Shown here piece after piece: positions 1-10,716 of a stretch of 64,000 nucleotides of DNA. Numbering within the stretch: position 1 is the first letter of the stretch; the number at the start of each line of letters is the position of its first letter. Origin of the DNA: Cryptomeria japonica (Eukaryota > Streptophyta > Pinopsida > Cupressales > Cupressaceae); assembly GCF_030272615.1 (NCBI RefSeq), contig NC_081406.1, forward strand, positions 214,376,497-214,440,496. Reading direction: 5' to 3'. Under the pieces are notes generated by a model. That model was not told the origin of the DNA. It saw nothing but the letters and a program-made list of their open reading frames with translations, and ran no database searches. The position numbers were made by a program, and so were the translations under genes.

Positions 1-3000
1 ACCAAGTTCATCCTTTAGTTCTCAGGCATTAGACCTTATTCTTGCCTTCTCTTTCTCAAGTTTTTCCAACTTCTCAAAAAATGCCATTTCCTGCTCAAAA
101 ATTGATATAAGTCTAGATGAACCTATTATATTATCTGCAATTTCATCAATTTATTTTTGTGTCTTTTTGATAACCTCATCAATTTCCTCTGTCAAATAGT
201 GAGGTTTACAAGCTTCCCTATATAACTCCTTATACTCCAAATTTGTAGAACTGAGTACTGGTAAAAGTGTATCCAAGTGATTGGTACATTTCTTTATGGT
301 GTTTCCAAATAATGTGTTTTTCTCTTTGTCAACTCTCTCCTTTATGGTATCCTCATTCACCTTATCTATAGTTATTACATTATCAGCAATGAATTTGGAC
401 AATTGGTCCAATTTCCCTAAAGAATCATTAATGTGATCTATCTTACAATTAGGTGCAATCATCTTCAGAATAGGTAATGTGTTATCAATTTCCTTAAATG
501 CTAAGGCATTGCAATCAGTAATCTTCTTAATATAATCTAAAAGTACCTCTATAATATTAGTGGGTTTGAATTCACCTATAGACGTACTTGGTTCTATTGT
601 AGGTTGCTTCTGAATAGATATCTGACCAATCACTTTCACTATATCCTCTTTACTTCCATCAAATGCATCCACTTTACTTATATTTTCTTCTAGTGGATCT
701 GTCTGTGTTTGTACCTCTACCTTTAATGGTTTCTCAGTTTGACTAGGCTTCTTTGCAACTGTCGGTGTCATAGAATCAACATGAACCTCTGCCTTAGATT
801 GTTTCTCTATCAGTACCACTGTCAGTTTCTCAAATTTCGGTGCCCTGTGCAAGTTGTCTTGTCCTCTGTTTGTTTCTCAGTCTCTGGTTGCTTAGTTTCC
901 TGAGAGTCAATAGTTTGTGTTGGTTTCTCTGAAATCTTGTTGTCCTTAACACTATCTACCTTAACCTCTATAGTTTCTTTTTCTACAACAATGTTTATAT
1001 CTTGGGTATCTACATTCATTGTAAAAAGTATCTCTGACTCTAGATTAGTATCATCATGGGTTATACCTTCATTAGCTATATCCGATGGATTAGCTGTATG
1101 AGCCAGTGATGAAGGTGCTAATGGAGGGGTGTCCTGGGTTGGTGGAGGGATGTTATCTGTTATTTTTTATAGAAGGTACACCACCTACTTTACCTTTTCC
1201 CTTGTCTTTCTAATATACCTTGAATGTCTTTTCTATTTTTTTTCTGCTTCTTTCCTCTTTCTTTTCCTTCTACAAAGAATATGTCGCATTTATTTGCAGT
1301 CTCATCTGTAATTTCTTTAACCCTTCCAGCCATCAGGCTCACTTGCCGGTGTCCACTAACAAATACTAATGGGTTAGCTTCAGAAATAAGCTCATCTATC
1401 TCTTCCTTAGAATTTACCAGATGTACAACCAAGAGTGCTTCAACTTTCAACTTCTTGTCCAGTTCCATCATAGATAGCCTTTTATCTTCCAATCTCATGT
1501 ATAAATCATTGGGTAACTCATCAATCACTTCTATCAAAAATTTCTTGTAAATATCTAAATATAAAATAATGCTTTCTTCAATGGTGTTTTTGTTAGAATC
1601 ATTTGAAGAGTTATACCATTTATTTAAATTAGAGAGATTTCCTTCCTCTATAATCTCATTCAATAGATCATCTAGTGTGGGGGTAATCGGTGTCTGTTTC
1701 TTCTTAGGTGTAAGCTTCTTCTTCAATTCCCTAACTACTTGCTGCTTCTTCCTTAGTGTTCTAGTTTTCTGAGGAGGAGGAGAAGGTACCGATGAGGTTT
1801 TCCTTTTCCTTTCCACTCTTTTAAACTCAGAAACCTTACCACTATCAATATCAGAGAATGTTACAACTAGTGAAAAATGTGCTTCAAGTTGTAGTCCTTC
1901 AAGCTCACTTGTTGATATACCACTCATAATCATGACATTTTCTTTGATTTCTTTGACCTTCTAGGAGGCATCTCTGATAACATTTTCTCTTCTTTTTTTC
2001 CTCTTCTGCATAGATATATTACTCTCAATAGTTTATGCATTACCAAATAATTTCTCAAATGGCTCCCTTGGTGCATCAAGCAGAGCTTTAGCATATGTCT
2101 CCAGAACAAATAGGTCTACCTCATAACCCATCTTAGTAACCCAAATAGTTCTAGGGCTTACTGCTTCCATCCAAGTTTCATCTTGCTTAATGACAAAACA
2201 TATTTCCTTGTCATACTTATCAATTATGCTCTATGATAGTCTCACTCTTGCTCTCATCTTAGTTTGAAATGTTTTGAAGTAGTTTGTGATGTTCTTAACA
2301 CTGTCAGTGTCCATACTGGTGAAAGCTTCCTGTATCTGTCTTCCTACTGGGATGTCATAACCAAAATATTTGTGACCTATGTTGGGTATCCCTTTGGTAA
2401 AGTATAGCATCAGGCATACAAGTAGGTTTCCAAAGTAGAAAGTACCTTTCTTGTCTCCCTTAATCATCTTTGAATTGTCAATTAATTCATCTTTAAGCCA
2501 TTCACACACATCAATCTTAGGATTATTGTTCACCATCTCATATGCATTATGAATACAAAGGATAGAAATAGAATTCAGTCTATTTGCATGAGTTGTTTTG
2601 TATCCTAGTACCATACTCACATATCTCACATTTATATCCTTAACATCATTCACTTTAAGTGACCTGCTATCATATGTGGCTTTGGTTAACTCCATAACTC
2701 CCTTATTAGGTATTTTCTTGGTTTTATCAGGCCTACTACCGGTTGAAGGTAAACCAATAACTGCCTTAATTGCTTCCCAGGTTATCTTGCAAACTGACTC
2801 TAACCACATGAACTCTCCATGTACTTTGCTCAATACAATTCTTACAACTTCCTTTGGAAATTTGGGAATGTTCAAAATCTCTACAAAACCTAAGTCTTTC
2901 ACAATCTTATGTTCAGGATTAATCACACCAATTCCATCGGTAATAACCTCATTAAATATTTTCTTCAATTCCTCAATCCCTAGGTTTTCTATGTTGTAGT

Positions 3001-3133
3001 GCATGTAGATTCTAGGGTCTTCTACAAATGCTACACATTTCATAATTTTCAAAAAAGCTCCATGCAATCTTGGGGATAATATTAAACATGGGTCTAGGGC
3101 GTTTGACATTTCCAACAATGATAGGTTTTGCAA
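1..3133 (-). pseudogene. Element A ORF2, large protein of unknown function, broken
   Basis: Long open stretches lie at 3133-2231 (300 codons), 1933-1190 (247), 1019-822 and 852-151, and reading continues after a stop at 151 to the window edge, so the original frame exceeded 1000 codons. The first block aligns with ORF2 of element B (29610-28717). Shared features are a VED..R segment, TDG, a V..VLS.VH.[DE]FMWL motif, a LKVND/LKLNNV..V segment before a hydrophobic GY motif, and DVCEWL/DLCEVL followed by FG.LLVC...YF. The middle is rich in Lys/Arg (around 1760-1820 in DNA), like a nuclear localisation or nucleic-acid-binding tail. The far end is acidic and predicted coil-like. I do not recognise the family and no pol motifs are present. 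The first ~70 residues seen in B look frameshifted here (3134-3200). Confidence 0.6.
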
Positions 3134-3504
3134 TAAACTCCAGAATAGAAGATGAGGAAGCTATTTCAAAAGATAAATACCTCTTAACCAAAATTTTGAA
3201 TTCCTAAAAATCACTTCGCAGCTTTGCCTTAGAATTCCCTTGCTCAGTTTGCGCTCTCTGATTGTTTGAATGTGAGGTGAGTTTGAAAAGAGGGTTTTCT
3301 GATGCTTTATAGCCAAAAAGGTTCTTTAAAACCGTATTAAATGCTCCTTGGTCAATTGAAAACTTAACATATCTACTGGTAAAGAATAAATGTATCTTCT
3401 CACCATCAATCGAGGGTAGAATGCATGATTTTCTACTTGTTGCAATACCCCCTAAGGATTATTCCTTAGTTAGATGAAGAGTCTCCTACCAGTGGAGGAT
3501 TACT

Positions 3505-4579
3505 CTATTCTACCAGTGCAAAGATTGTTTCATCAGTTCTTTGATCACTCTTCTTAAGCCATTGTTTTGAAATTTTTTTCTTTACTTCATCTACCTTTTC
3601 TTTGCCCTTCAAACTAGATCCTTTATTATTCGCTGGTGTATTCTTGCTTCTACAAAATTTTACAATATGTCCAATCTTGTTGCATGCCTAACAAGTTAAA
3701 TTATTCCTCTGAATAGCCTTTCCATATCCTTGACCAGTTTGTGATCTGCATTGATGAGATAAATGCCCAAATCTTCCACAAACATAGCATTTCAAAATTT
3801 ATTCTGCAATTTTCTGAATTATGACCAACTTTGTTGCATTTGGAACATTGACCGGTGGGTGAGTTTATATTCTAATTATTTCTAAATCTACATTGATTTT
3901 CTCTATGACCATATTTGTTGTAATTAAAACATTTTCCATTAAATTTATAAGAATTAGGCTATCTTATCGGTTTGTACCGATCTTGATTATTTGTAGTACC
4001 AGAACTTTCTCCATGGTCAAATCCAAGTCCATTTGTATCTCCATCAGGTTTTTGTCTTTTAAGCATGTCATCAAGTTCTTCTGAACTTTTCTTGAATTTG
4101 TCTTTGTGTTTATTTGCAGTAACCAACTCATTTTCCAGAATTCCAACTTGTCTCACGAGCTCATTGTTATGATGTTGCATGTGAATCAGATATGTCTTCA
4201 GCATGTCATTTTCATGACCAAGTCTCAGATTTTCATTTCCAGCATCATTAAGTCTCCTAGTCAAGTCTTCTTCATTCTTCTTTCTATCTTCAATATCCTT
4301 ACATAACCTCATAGTCATATCTTGCATTTCATTCTTCATATTACTATTCTCTTGCCTTAACTTATTTGCAATGTCTCTAAGAGTCTCCTTTTCATCATCA
4401 TCATTCTACATCTTCTCATGAATTTCCTTTCTCTTATTTTGTGCTATAACAAAATATTCTTGAAGTCCTTTAATGAATTCCTTAGTAGTCCTCAGATCAT
4501 CTTCAAGTTTGATATTCTTCAATTTTTTTGCATCAAAATCTTCAAGAGCTCCTTCCAACTATTTTCTTAAGCTATCCAT
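3505..4579 (-). pseudogene. Element A ORF1: coiled-coil protein with four CCHC zinc knuckles
   Basis: The likely start is the ATG at 4579, shortly after the primer binding site. The first two thirds (about 4579-3990) is heptad-rich, charged coiled coil, with a 126-codon open stretch at 4339-3959. The last third carries four CCHC-type knuckles in DNA order about 3922-3620. The first has Tyr for its second Cys (CFNYNKYGHRENQC). The second is intact (CSKCNKVGHNSENC). The third (CYVCGRFGHLSHQC) is reached only after a frame change. The fourth has a TAG in place of a residue between its first two Cys. The frame ends at a stop at 3505-3507. Known gag nucleocapsids of plant copia elements carry one or two knuckles, so the array is long. 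By analogy it is a capsid/nucleocapsid-like RNA-binding protein; that is inference. Confidence 0.6.
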
Positions 4580-4636
4580 CTATACCGGTGTCAGAATCTC
4601 CCTCAAGCTATTAGGCTTTTGCAAATAGAGGACCGG

Positions 4637-4648
4637 GCTCTAATACCA
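4637..4648 (-). other. Primer binding site of element A
   Basis: Read on the minus strand it is TGGTATTAGAGC, one base different from the TGGTATCAGAGC complementary to the 3' end of plant initiator tRNA-Met. It lies two bases inside the LTR end at 4651, as expected. Confidence 0.8.
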
Positions 4649-4650
4649 AT

Positions 4651-5454
4651 TGTTAGATCCAATGACAAACCCAAAGACACTGAGGGGGGGGTGAATTGGT
4701 GTCTAACTGATTTACAAAATATTTAAACTTATTGATAACTTTGCAACCCAAAACAATGTACTGGTAAATAAGAATTATTGCAGTGAGTAGAAATAATAGA
4801 GACAACATAGAAACACACCATAACACAAGACATTTAATGAGGAAACCCAAGGTGGGAAAAACCTTGGTGGGATTTGTGACCCACAATATTTACTCACTAG
4901 CCAATGAATAAATACTACTTACAATAAGGGGCCTGTGCATGCAAGGACGCCAATAGCCTAGAGCTCACTGCTCAATGAAGAGTCACACTGACTATAAAAT
5001 GGATTATTAAATATAATATAATGTACTACTCAAAACAACATCTCTAATACCAGGTTCAGTACCGGTTTAAGCTCACATAGATACCTTATCTGAAAACCTT
5101 CACTGCCACTAAACAATTATTTTCTACCATACATATCTTCTTCTCTCATCTCTTCTACCCTTAAAATGACCTATAAGGTCTCATACATATATGTCTTTTA
5201 CAATATACCATGTTGGATTACAAAAGATAATTATATTACAATAAACAAAAGTTCATCCCATGTTGGTTGGAGTGCCGATATGTTTTGTTGCCAATGTAAT
5301 CTAAATTCTAGTGTAAGTGCCTATCGGTGCCAGTGTTTGCTGGTGTATGAAGTTTGTGATGTCGGGCATGTAGAAACCAGTTGCTAGTGAGTTGCCAATT
5401 GGTTTCCATCAATGACAACATCAACTATTCTCATAAGAATGTAGAATGCCACCA
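4651..5454 (-). repeat. 5' LTR of element A
   Basis: About 804 bp with TG...CA ends (minus strand TGGTGGCATTC ... GATCTAACA). The ends are fixed by the adjoining primer binding site and by alignment with the solo copy at 21009-21815, where a perfect target duplication marks the borders. Near its 3' end (4676-4698) it holds a G-rich block followed by TGAAT, a conserved LTR block also seen in B, D, E and F. Confidence 0.85.
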
Positions 5455-5459
5455 AACAA

Positions 5460-5955
5460 TACTTTTTATATTGCAATAATGGTTCATATAGCTCTTAGAT
5501 GATACAAGCAACACAAGTGTATAGGGAGGGAAATTGATTGGTTACAAGATAGACCAACAATAGTGACAATGAAAGGAAATAGTTGAATACATGGTGCATA
5601 TGGGTTGTGGTTCTTAGGGGGAGACAAAATGCATATGATGGTAGTGGATCATAGGAGGAGCTGAGTAGTCCTGATCAGAGTTTATCTTTGTAATGTTGGA
5701 TCATCTCCAACATATATTGTAATAATGGTTCATCTAGATATAGCGAGATACACTCTCATGTGTCATAAAGGGGAAGAATGAAAGGCAACTGTGATGCACA
5801 CAATCAAATGATTCAAAGGGGGAGTGTGATGAGAAGTTCTACACAAGTAGTCATGTTGATATCAGATGAAGTTCTATTGGTTGTTAGGGTACCTTTTCCA
5901 TTGTTGTCAAAGGGAGAGAGTGTGGAGTGTTGACATCAATACCAAAGGGGGATAT
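5460..5955 (+). other. 3' untranslated region of element F with repeated polypurine tracts
   Basis: No reading frame is supported. Five purine runs of the AAAGGGGGA type occur near 5616, 5764, 5812, 5908 and 5943. The last (caaagggggatat, 5943-5955) abuts the LTR start TGTTGG at 5956 and so is the functional polypurine tract. Two related stretches (5463-5500 and 5717-5750) share 'gcaataatggttcat'-like sequence. Multiple polypurine tracts are a known trait of Sireviruses. Confidence 0.7.
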
Positions 5956-7527
5956 TGTTGGCATTAAATTTGTCATTGATGTCAACATGTGTGTGCAGGG
6001 CTGATGAAGTTGTAGATGAGTTGATGGATTGGGTTGATGAAGATGAGAGTGTCGTTGTAGACTCCCACAATGCCACCTGATGTGTTTATGAAGTTCATGT
6101 TGGATGTCTTGGTGTTAGGGTTTTGAAAAAAATAAGTCATGTATATTGGTAACACCTCATTATGTTATACCAATTTCAGTATGGTCTGATAAACAAGTAT
6201 CACAAGTCTTATCAAGATAGCTACACCGATCAAATGTTGTGTAGGTGAAGAAGTTATATCGGGATAACTTTGTCAATTAAGTGTTGCACATGTGAAGTAA
6301 TCCTATCGGGATAAATATATCGATGTCCGATCATGAGGAGTCTCTCTGGTATTGTGATAGATTAGGATAGCAATGTCAAAAACAAAGTTGAGCTACACAT
6401 CAAAATAGTAGACAAAGTCGGAGTAGAATTTTTTTAGAAATGTTGATAGAGTAAACTATTCTAACAATCACTATTTCGGAATAGCTATACCAACCAGCTA
6501 GCTGAGGATGCCTATCAAAGTAACTATTGAAGGCAGAATAGATAATTACCACTATGCCAACATTGTAAACTATCTCGATGGAGGTTCTCATTAGTATAAT
6601 CTATGCCAATGTAGTTTATCACTGCGAAGTTTGATCATTGGAATAACATATTTTGATATTGAGGAGGTCTTTGGAATTCCATTTCGGATTAGCTATGCTG
6701 ATGTTGGTTCATGTTTGGTCATCAAAATAGTTTGTTTTGATGAGATAGAGTCCAAAAGCTAATCTGATAACTATAACTATTTTGATGGGTATGCACTTGG
6801 GGATAGCTATGCCAATAGAGAAAAATGAAGAGTTGATCTTTTGGTTGTGAAATTGGAATAACCCATTCTGATGGCATTCGTACCATGGAGTTTTCTTATC
6901 AAAATACCTATGTTGATGTACCCTGTCACCACGACGTTGTGCTTTTTGGAGTATCCTAAGCCAATGAACTTTATCACTGTGAAGTTGTGAGTTTGAAATA
7001 CCTATGCCAATAAAAGGAGGAAGATAGTGTGTCATTGAAGTAACTTGTTATGTCGATTTAACATGTTTTTCCTATGCTGATAACGATGACTATTTTGATG
7101 ATGATAGTTTTTGCATGATGAGTTGCATTGGGGATAGCTTATGTCGATGGAGAGTGTCAACTTGGAGAATGTGGTTTGGTATAGCTCATGGTGATAAAGT
7201 AAATCAAAGGGGAATTTATCATCGGAGTAACCTATGTTGATAAAGGTTGTCATCACGGAGTATGAGTATCAAAATACTTTATGCTAATGAAGTTAGTCAC
7301 CATGGATTATGCATTTTGGAATAGTGATGTTGATGGGGTTTTGTCACTGCAAAGTATGACTTTTGAAGTATCTATATCGATAAAGAGAAGCTTATTGTGT
7401 CATCGAAATAACTTATTTTGTTGATTTAACAAGTTTTCTCTTTGTTGATAGTTATGGTTAACTCAATTAGTGGTAATTTGGCCTAAAGTATTTCATCTCA
7501 AGATAACATATGCTGATATGGTTAGTC
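5956..7527 (+). repeat. 3' LTR of element F, segment 1 (U3)
   Basis: Starts TGTTGGCATTAAATTTG directly after a polypurine tract. It is interrupted at 7527 by element D and continues at 20543 and 21821, ending CCAACA at 23149. TGTTGG and CCAACA are mutual reverse complements, as expected of LTR ends. Without the insertions the LTR is about 3.37 kb, long for a copia-type element. Most of this segment is degenerate tandem repeat. Confidence 0.75.
6230..7527 (+). repeat. Degenerate ~355-370-bp tandem repeats built of ~60-bp subunits, in LTR F U3
   Basis: The phrase 'tttatcactgcgaag' and its variants recur at 6615, 6970 and 7340. 'gtgtcat[t/c]gaa[g/a]taactt' recurs at 7029 and 7397, and 'gtcacca' at 6925 and 7296. 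Within each unit the shorter phrase 'gaataacctatg(c/t)(c/t)gat' recurs about every 60 bp. The third unit is cut by element D and resumes at 20543-20640, where 'ggtataacctatggcgata' matches 7176-7195. Confidence 0.7.
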
Positions 7528-8746
7528 TGTTAACAAGTTCTAATTTCAATAGTTAATGAACCAGAGTGAAACTAAGAGGGGCACGGGAGGGGGGGGAATT
7601 AGTTTTCCACAAGTTAAACAATTAATGCAAATTATAAACTTTCTACAGGAGCAATATAACAACAACATAGAGAAAGATAAAGCATGAAAGTACACAACAC
7701 ATAACACCAATAATTTTGACATGGAAAACCTAGTTAAGGTAAAAACCATGATGGGAAACCCTACCTGCAGTCAAATAATACTTTTGCAGTAATATGTGAA
7801 ATGTTACAATGGGGATTGCACTTCCAATTAGACCAACATCCTAGAGGACACTCCTCAACACAAAAGGGAAGTCTCAATGACTTAGATAAATATTAGATTA
7901 TAATCCAGAGGAAATGAACTATGGAAATAACATTCCCTAATGATTTATTACAGTTCTGATTAAGCACAGATGTCTGTCCTGCAACACCAAACTTTCCTCA
8001 AACCCTTCACTGAATGATATTTCCTTGTTAACACATAAAAATTTCTCTAATAATGTAGACATAACCATCACATACAAATTACATGAATATATCACCTATA
8101 TATATAGATCATCAACCTTGATAAGCAAGGTCGGCTAAACCTAAACCCATAACTCATAATTGCATAAATTACTTCACACGATACCACCAGACCAATATTA
8201 TGATTTATATTACATAGAATGAACCTAATTCAAATTCCCAAACAATTATATCCACCAGAAATCAAGACAAGGCCAAATGTAGCACGTTACTCCAACCAGT
8301 AGAATCCCTCAATGTCAATAACATAGAATAACCAACCAGACCCAAATTGGATCACCAAATCAGCACGCTAGCCAATGTGAAGCCACCAAACAATAAGGAC
8401 ATGATCAATAACACCTTCATCATGTTAGGAACCATTTCTAGAAGCCAGATCAAAACCACTTCATCAAATATCACCAACTAGTACTATCAACCAAGACCAA
8501 GAATATCAAATGGAAAACTAGAACATAAATGATAGCTTCTAGAGGACCAAATCATGAACCAACTGAATATGATAAGCATATAATCATACTGAATAACCAT
8601 CCAAAACCAAATCCAACAATCTGATCATACAGGATCAGAATCTTTGAAAACCTCAACCAAAACCAAGTCAAACTAGAATAGGTCCAATCAAAGCATAGTG
8701 TTGACATCAATGACAATACATAATCAATTCTTGCATAATTCCAACA
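7528..8746 (-). repeat. 3' LTR of element D
   Basis: Begins TGTTAACAAG and ends CCAACA on the plus strand, with direct counterpart 19319-20537 of the same length. The polypurine tract complement follows at 8747. Confidence 0.9.
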
Positions 8747-8760
8747 ATCTCCCCCTTTGG
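8747..8760 (-). other. Polypurine tract of element D
   Basis: The plus strand reads atctccccctttgg, i.e. CCAAAGGGGGAGAT on the minus strand immediately before the 3' LTR. Further copies of the motif lie at 8839-8850 and, past element E, near 14937 and 14990. Confidence 0.8.
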
Positions 8761-8873
8761 CATTGATGGCAACACTGAATATGAAAAACATCGAAGTGCC
8801 AAGGAATGCCACCAATCTCCAAAACTGATCTGAAATAACTCTCCCCCTAACTAGAATACAATTTACTTATTTT

Positions 8874-9942
8874 TGTTGGTATTTTGGATATGTTGATATG
8901 GTTTTGTCATTGATGTCAACACTTGTCAACACTTGACAACCTTATCAACACTTGGAGATCTTTGGTTTTTTTCACCGGCAAGTCAGTGACTTGCGCACAG
9001 TCACCGACATTTGGTTCACCGATAGGTTATATTATTCACCGGCACTTGGAATGACTTGGAGACTACTTGGTTATGTCGAAGACATTATTTGATCATTTGG
9101 TTTTGGTGATTTGGTTATTGGCCTATTCGGGTTTGAATATTTGCTGTTACTGGCAAATAGGTCTAGGTTATGCACTGGAAAGCATATCTATTCCAGATCA
9201 GCATGACACGTTATGGAGATAATTTATTATTATTGTAAATGCATTGAGCCAACATGATGCATCACATAATGATTTATTTGTAATTGATTTTATTGTAATA
9301 TCTTATAGTGAGCCGACCTATTCAATTGGTCTTAGGTTATGGTATAAATGTAAGATCTTATTTGTGAGATTGATATGCAATTGGAAAAAGGATTGTAATA
9401 GGGTATATGTGAAAATAAGCAAAGCTATACACCCAGACATCATTTGAAGGTTGAAGGAAGGTTTGTGTGAAGGCAATCCAAACTAAACAGGTACTGCATC
9501 CAGCATATGAAGATGCTATTTTATGCAGTACATTATCATTGGATTTAACCATCCAATTGTAGTCAGTGTGACTCCCATTTTGTGATTGGGTAGTGAGCTC
9601 TAGGCAGCTGGCCTTTCTACATGTGCAGACTCCATATTGTACACACATACTATCTACAGTAGTATCATTTGATTGTGGGTAAGGCTTCCCACCATAGTTT
9701 TTCCCCTTACAAGGTTTCCACATACAAATATTTGTGTTATGTTTTGTGGATGTTATTGTCTTTTTGTTTCATGCAATAATCTTTACTGGTACTGTAATTA
9801 ACTGATAAAACTATCTACCGGCATAAAGTTTGGTTTACCGACATTAAGCATTGAGTTTTGGTTAAGTTAATTTTGGTTGAATTTATTGGACAACTGATTC
9901 ACTCCCCCCCCCCCCGCTCTCAGTTGTCTCTAGGACCTAACA
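8874..9942 (+). repeat. 5' LTR of element E
   Basis: 1069 bp, TGTTGGTATT ... GACCTAACA, closed by the primer binding site. The C-rich run at 9903-9915 next to 'gattcact' and 'ctctcagt' is the conserved LTR end block shared with A, B, D and F. Confidence 0.9.
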
Positions 9943-9944
9943 AT

Positions 9945-9956
9945 TGGTATGAGAGC
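9945..9956 (+). other. Primer binding site of element E
   Basis: TGGTATGAGAGC differs by one base from the initiator tRNA-Met complement TGGTATCAGAGC and lies two bases after the LTR end. Confidence 0.85.
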
Positions 9957-9999
9957 TTAGTCCTCTTTTTGGAGAAGTTTAATAGCTTGAGAAGATCCA

Positions 10000-10716
10000 A
10001 TGTCTTCTAACTATTTCAAGAAGGACAATTTGAAACTTGATGGAACCAATTATGGCATATGGAAAATCAAGATGGAGACACATTTGAATTGCATTGGAAA
10101 GGACATATGGGATGTCATAAAGAATGGTTATACTGCTCCTACTCAAGGTCAACCTAATCCACCTAACTTGGCTAAAGATGAGGAAAATGATTGCAAAGCA
10201 AGAGAAGCACTTTTGAGTGCATTGTCAAATCAGCAAGTCATGGGATTATCAGATAGATCTATTGCTAAAGATATTTAGGAAAAATTGGAAACATTGAATG
10301 AAGCAGATTCCATAGTCAAAATTTCAAAACTTGAATGCTTCCGGGTCAGGTATGAAAATCTGAAAATGGAAGAAGATGAAAGAATTTCTGCTTTTATGGA
10401 AAGAGTAAATGAAATTGTTTTGGGTATACAATGTTGTGGAGGAACCTTAAGTGAAGATGAGATTGTTTCTAAAGTTTTAAGAGCTTTGCCACCAAAATAT
10501 AAAATGAAAGTTACTGCTATAAATGAATTAAGAACAATGCCTAATGCATCAGTATCTAGAGAAACCTTGGTTGGAAAAATTTCAGCTTTTGAGCTTGAGG
10601 AATTTGGTCTTGTTGCTACTATTAAAACAAATTTAGCTTTCAAAGCATCATTATCATCTGCAACATCATCATCATCATCTAAGAAATCTGATTGGAAAGC
10701 CTTGTATGCAAAATAA
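10000..10716 (+). pseudogene. gag: Element E gag (capsid part)
   Basis: Starts at the ATG at 10000, 44 bases after the primer binding site. The N-terminus has the copia gag pattern of a short polar leader, then LDGTNYGIWKIKMETHL and WDVIKNGY (DUF4219/UBN2-type region), followed by the longer UBN2-like helical part with F.VRYENLKM.EDE and SAFMERV. The frame carries a TAG at 10276 and a TAA at 10714 but no frameshift, and it continues directly into the zinc-knuckle and protease region. In a live element this would form the capsid of virus-like particles in the cytoplasm. Confidence 0.88.

Larger units (their letters stand above)
1..5454 (-). mobile_element. Element A: non-autonomous LTR retrotransposon, left part outside window
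   Basis: On the minus strand the order is 5' LTR (4651-5454), primer binding site (4637-4648), a coiled-coil/zinc-knuckle ORF1 (4579-3505) and a larger ORF2 (3133 to the window edge). No protease, integrase, reverse transcriptase or RNase H motif is visible in the 4.65 kb of interior, and the 3' end lies outside the window. The layout matches element B (24693-32652), which is complete and also lacks pol, so A is probably non-autonomous too. It appears to be inserted into the 3' region of element F. The five bases outside the LTR (5455-5459, aacaa) should be its target duplication, but the partner is off the window. Confidence 0.75.

Noticed and set aside
9358-9723. Minus-strand 121-codon frame, partly shared with 14428-14631
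   Set aside because: Lies in both LTR copies of element E; explained by the LTR, no gene features.
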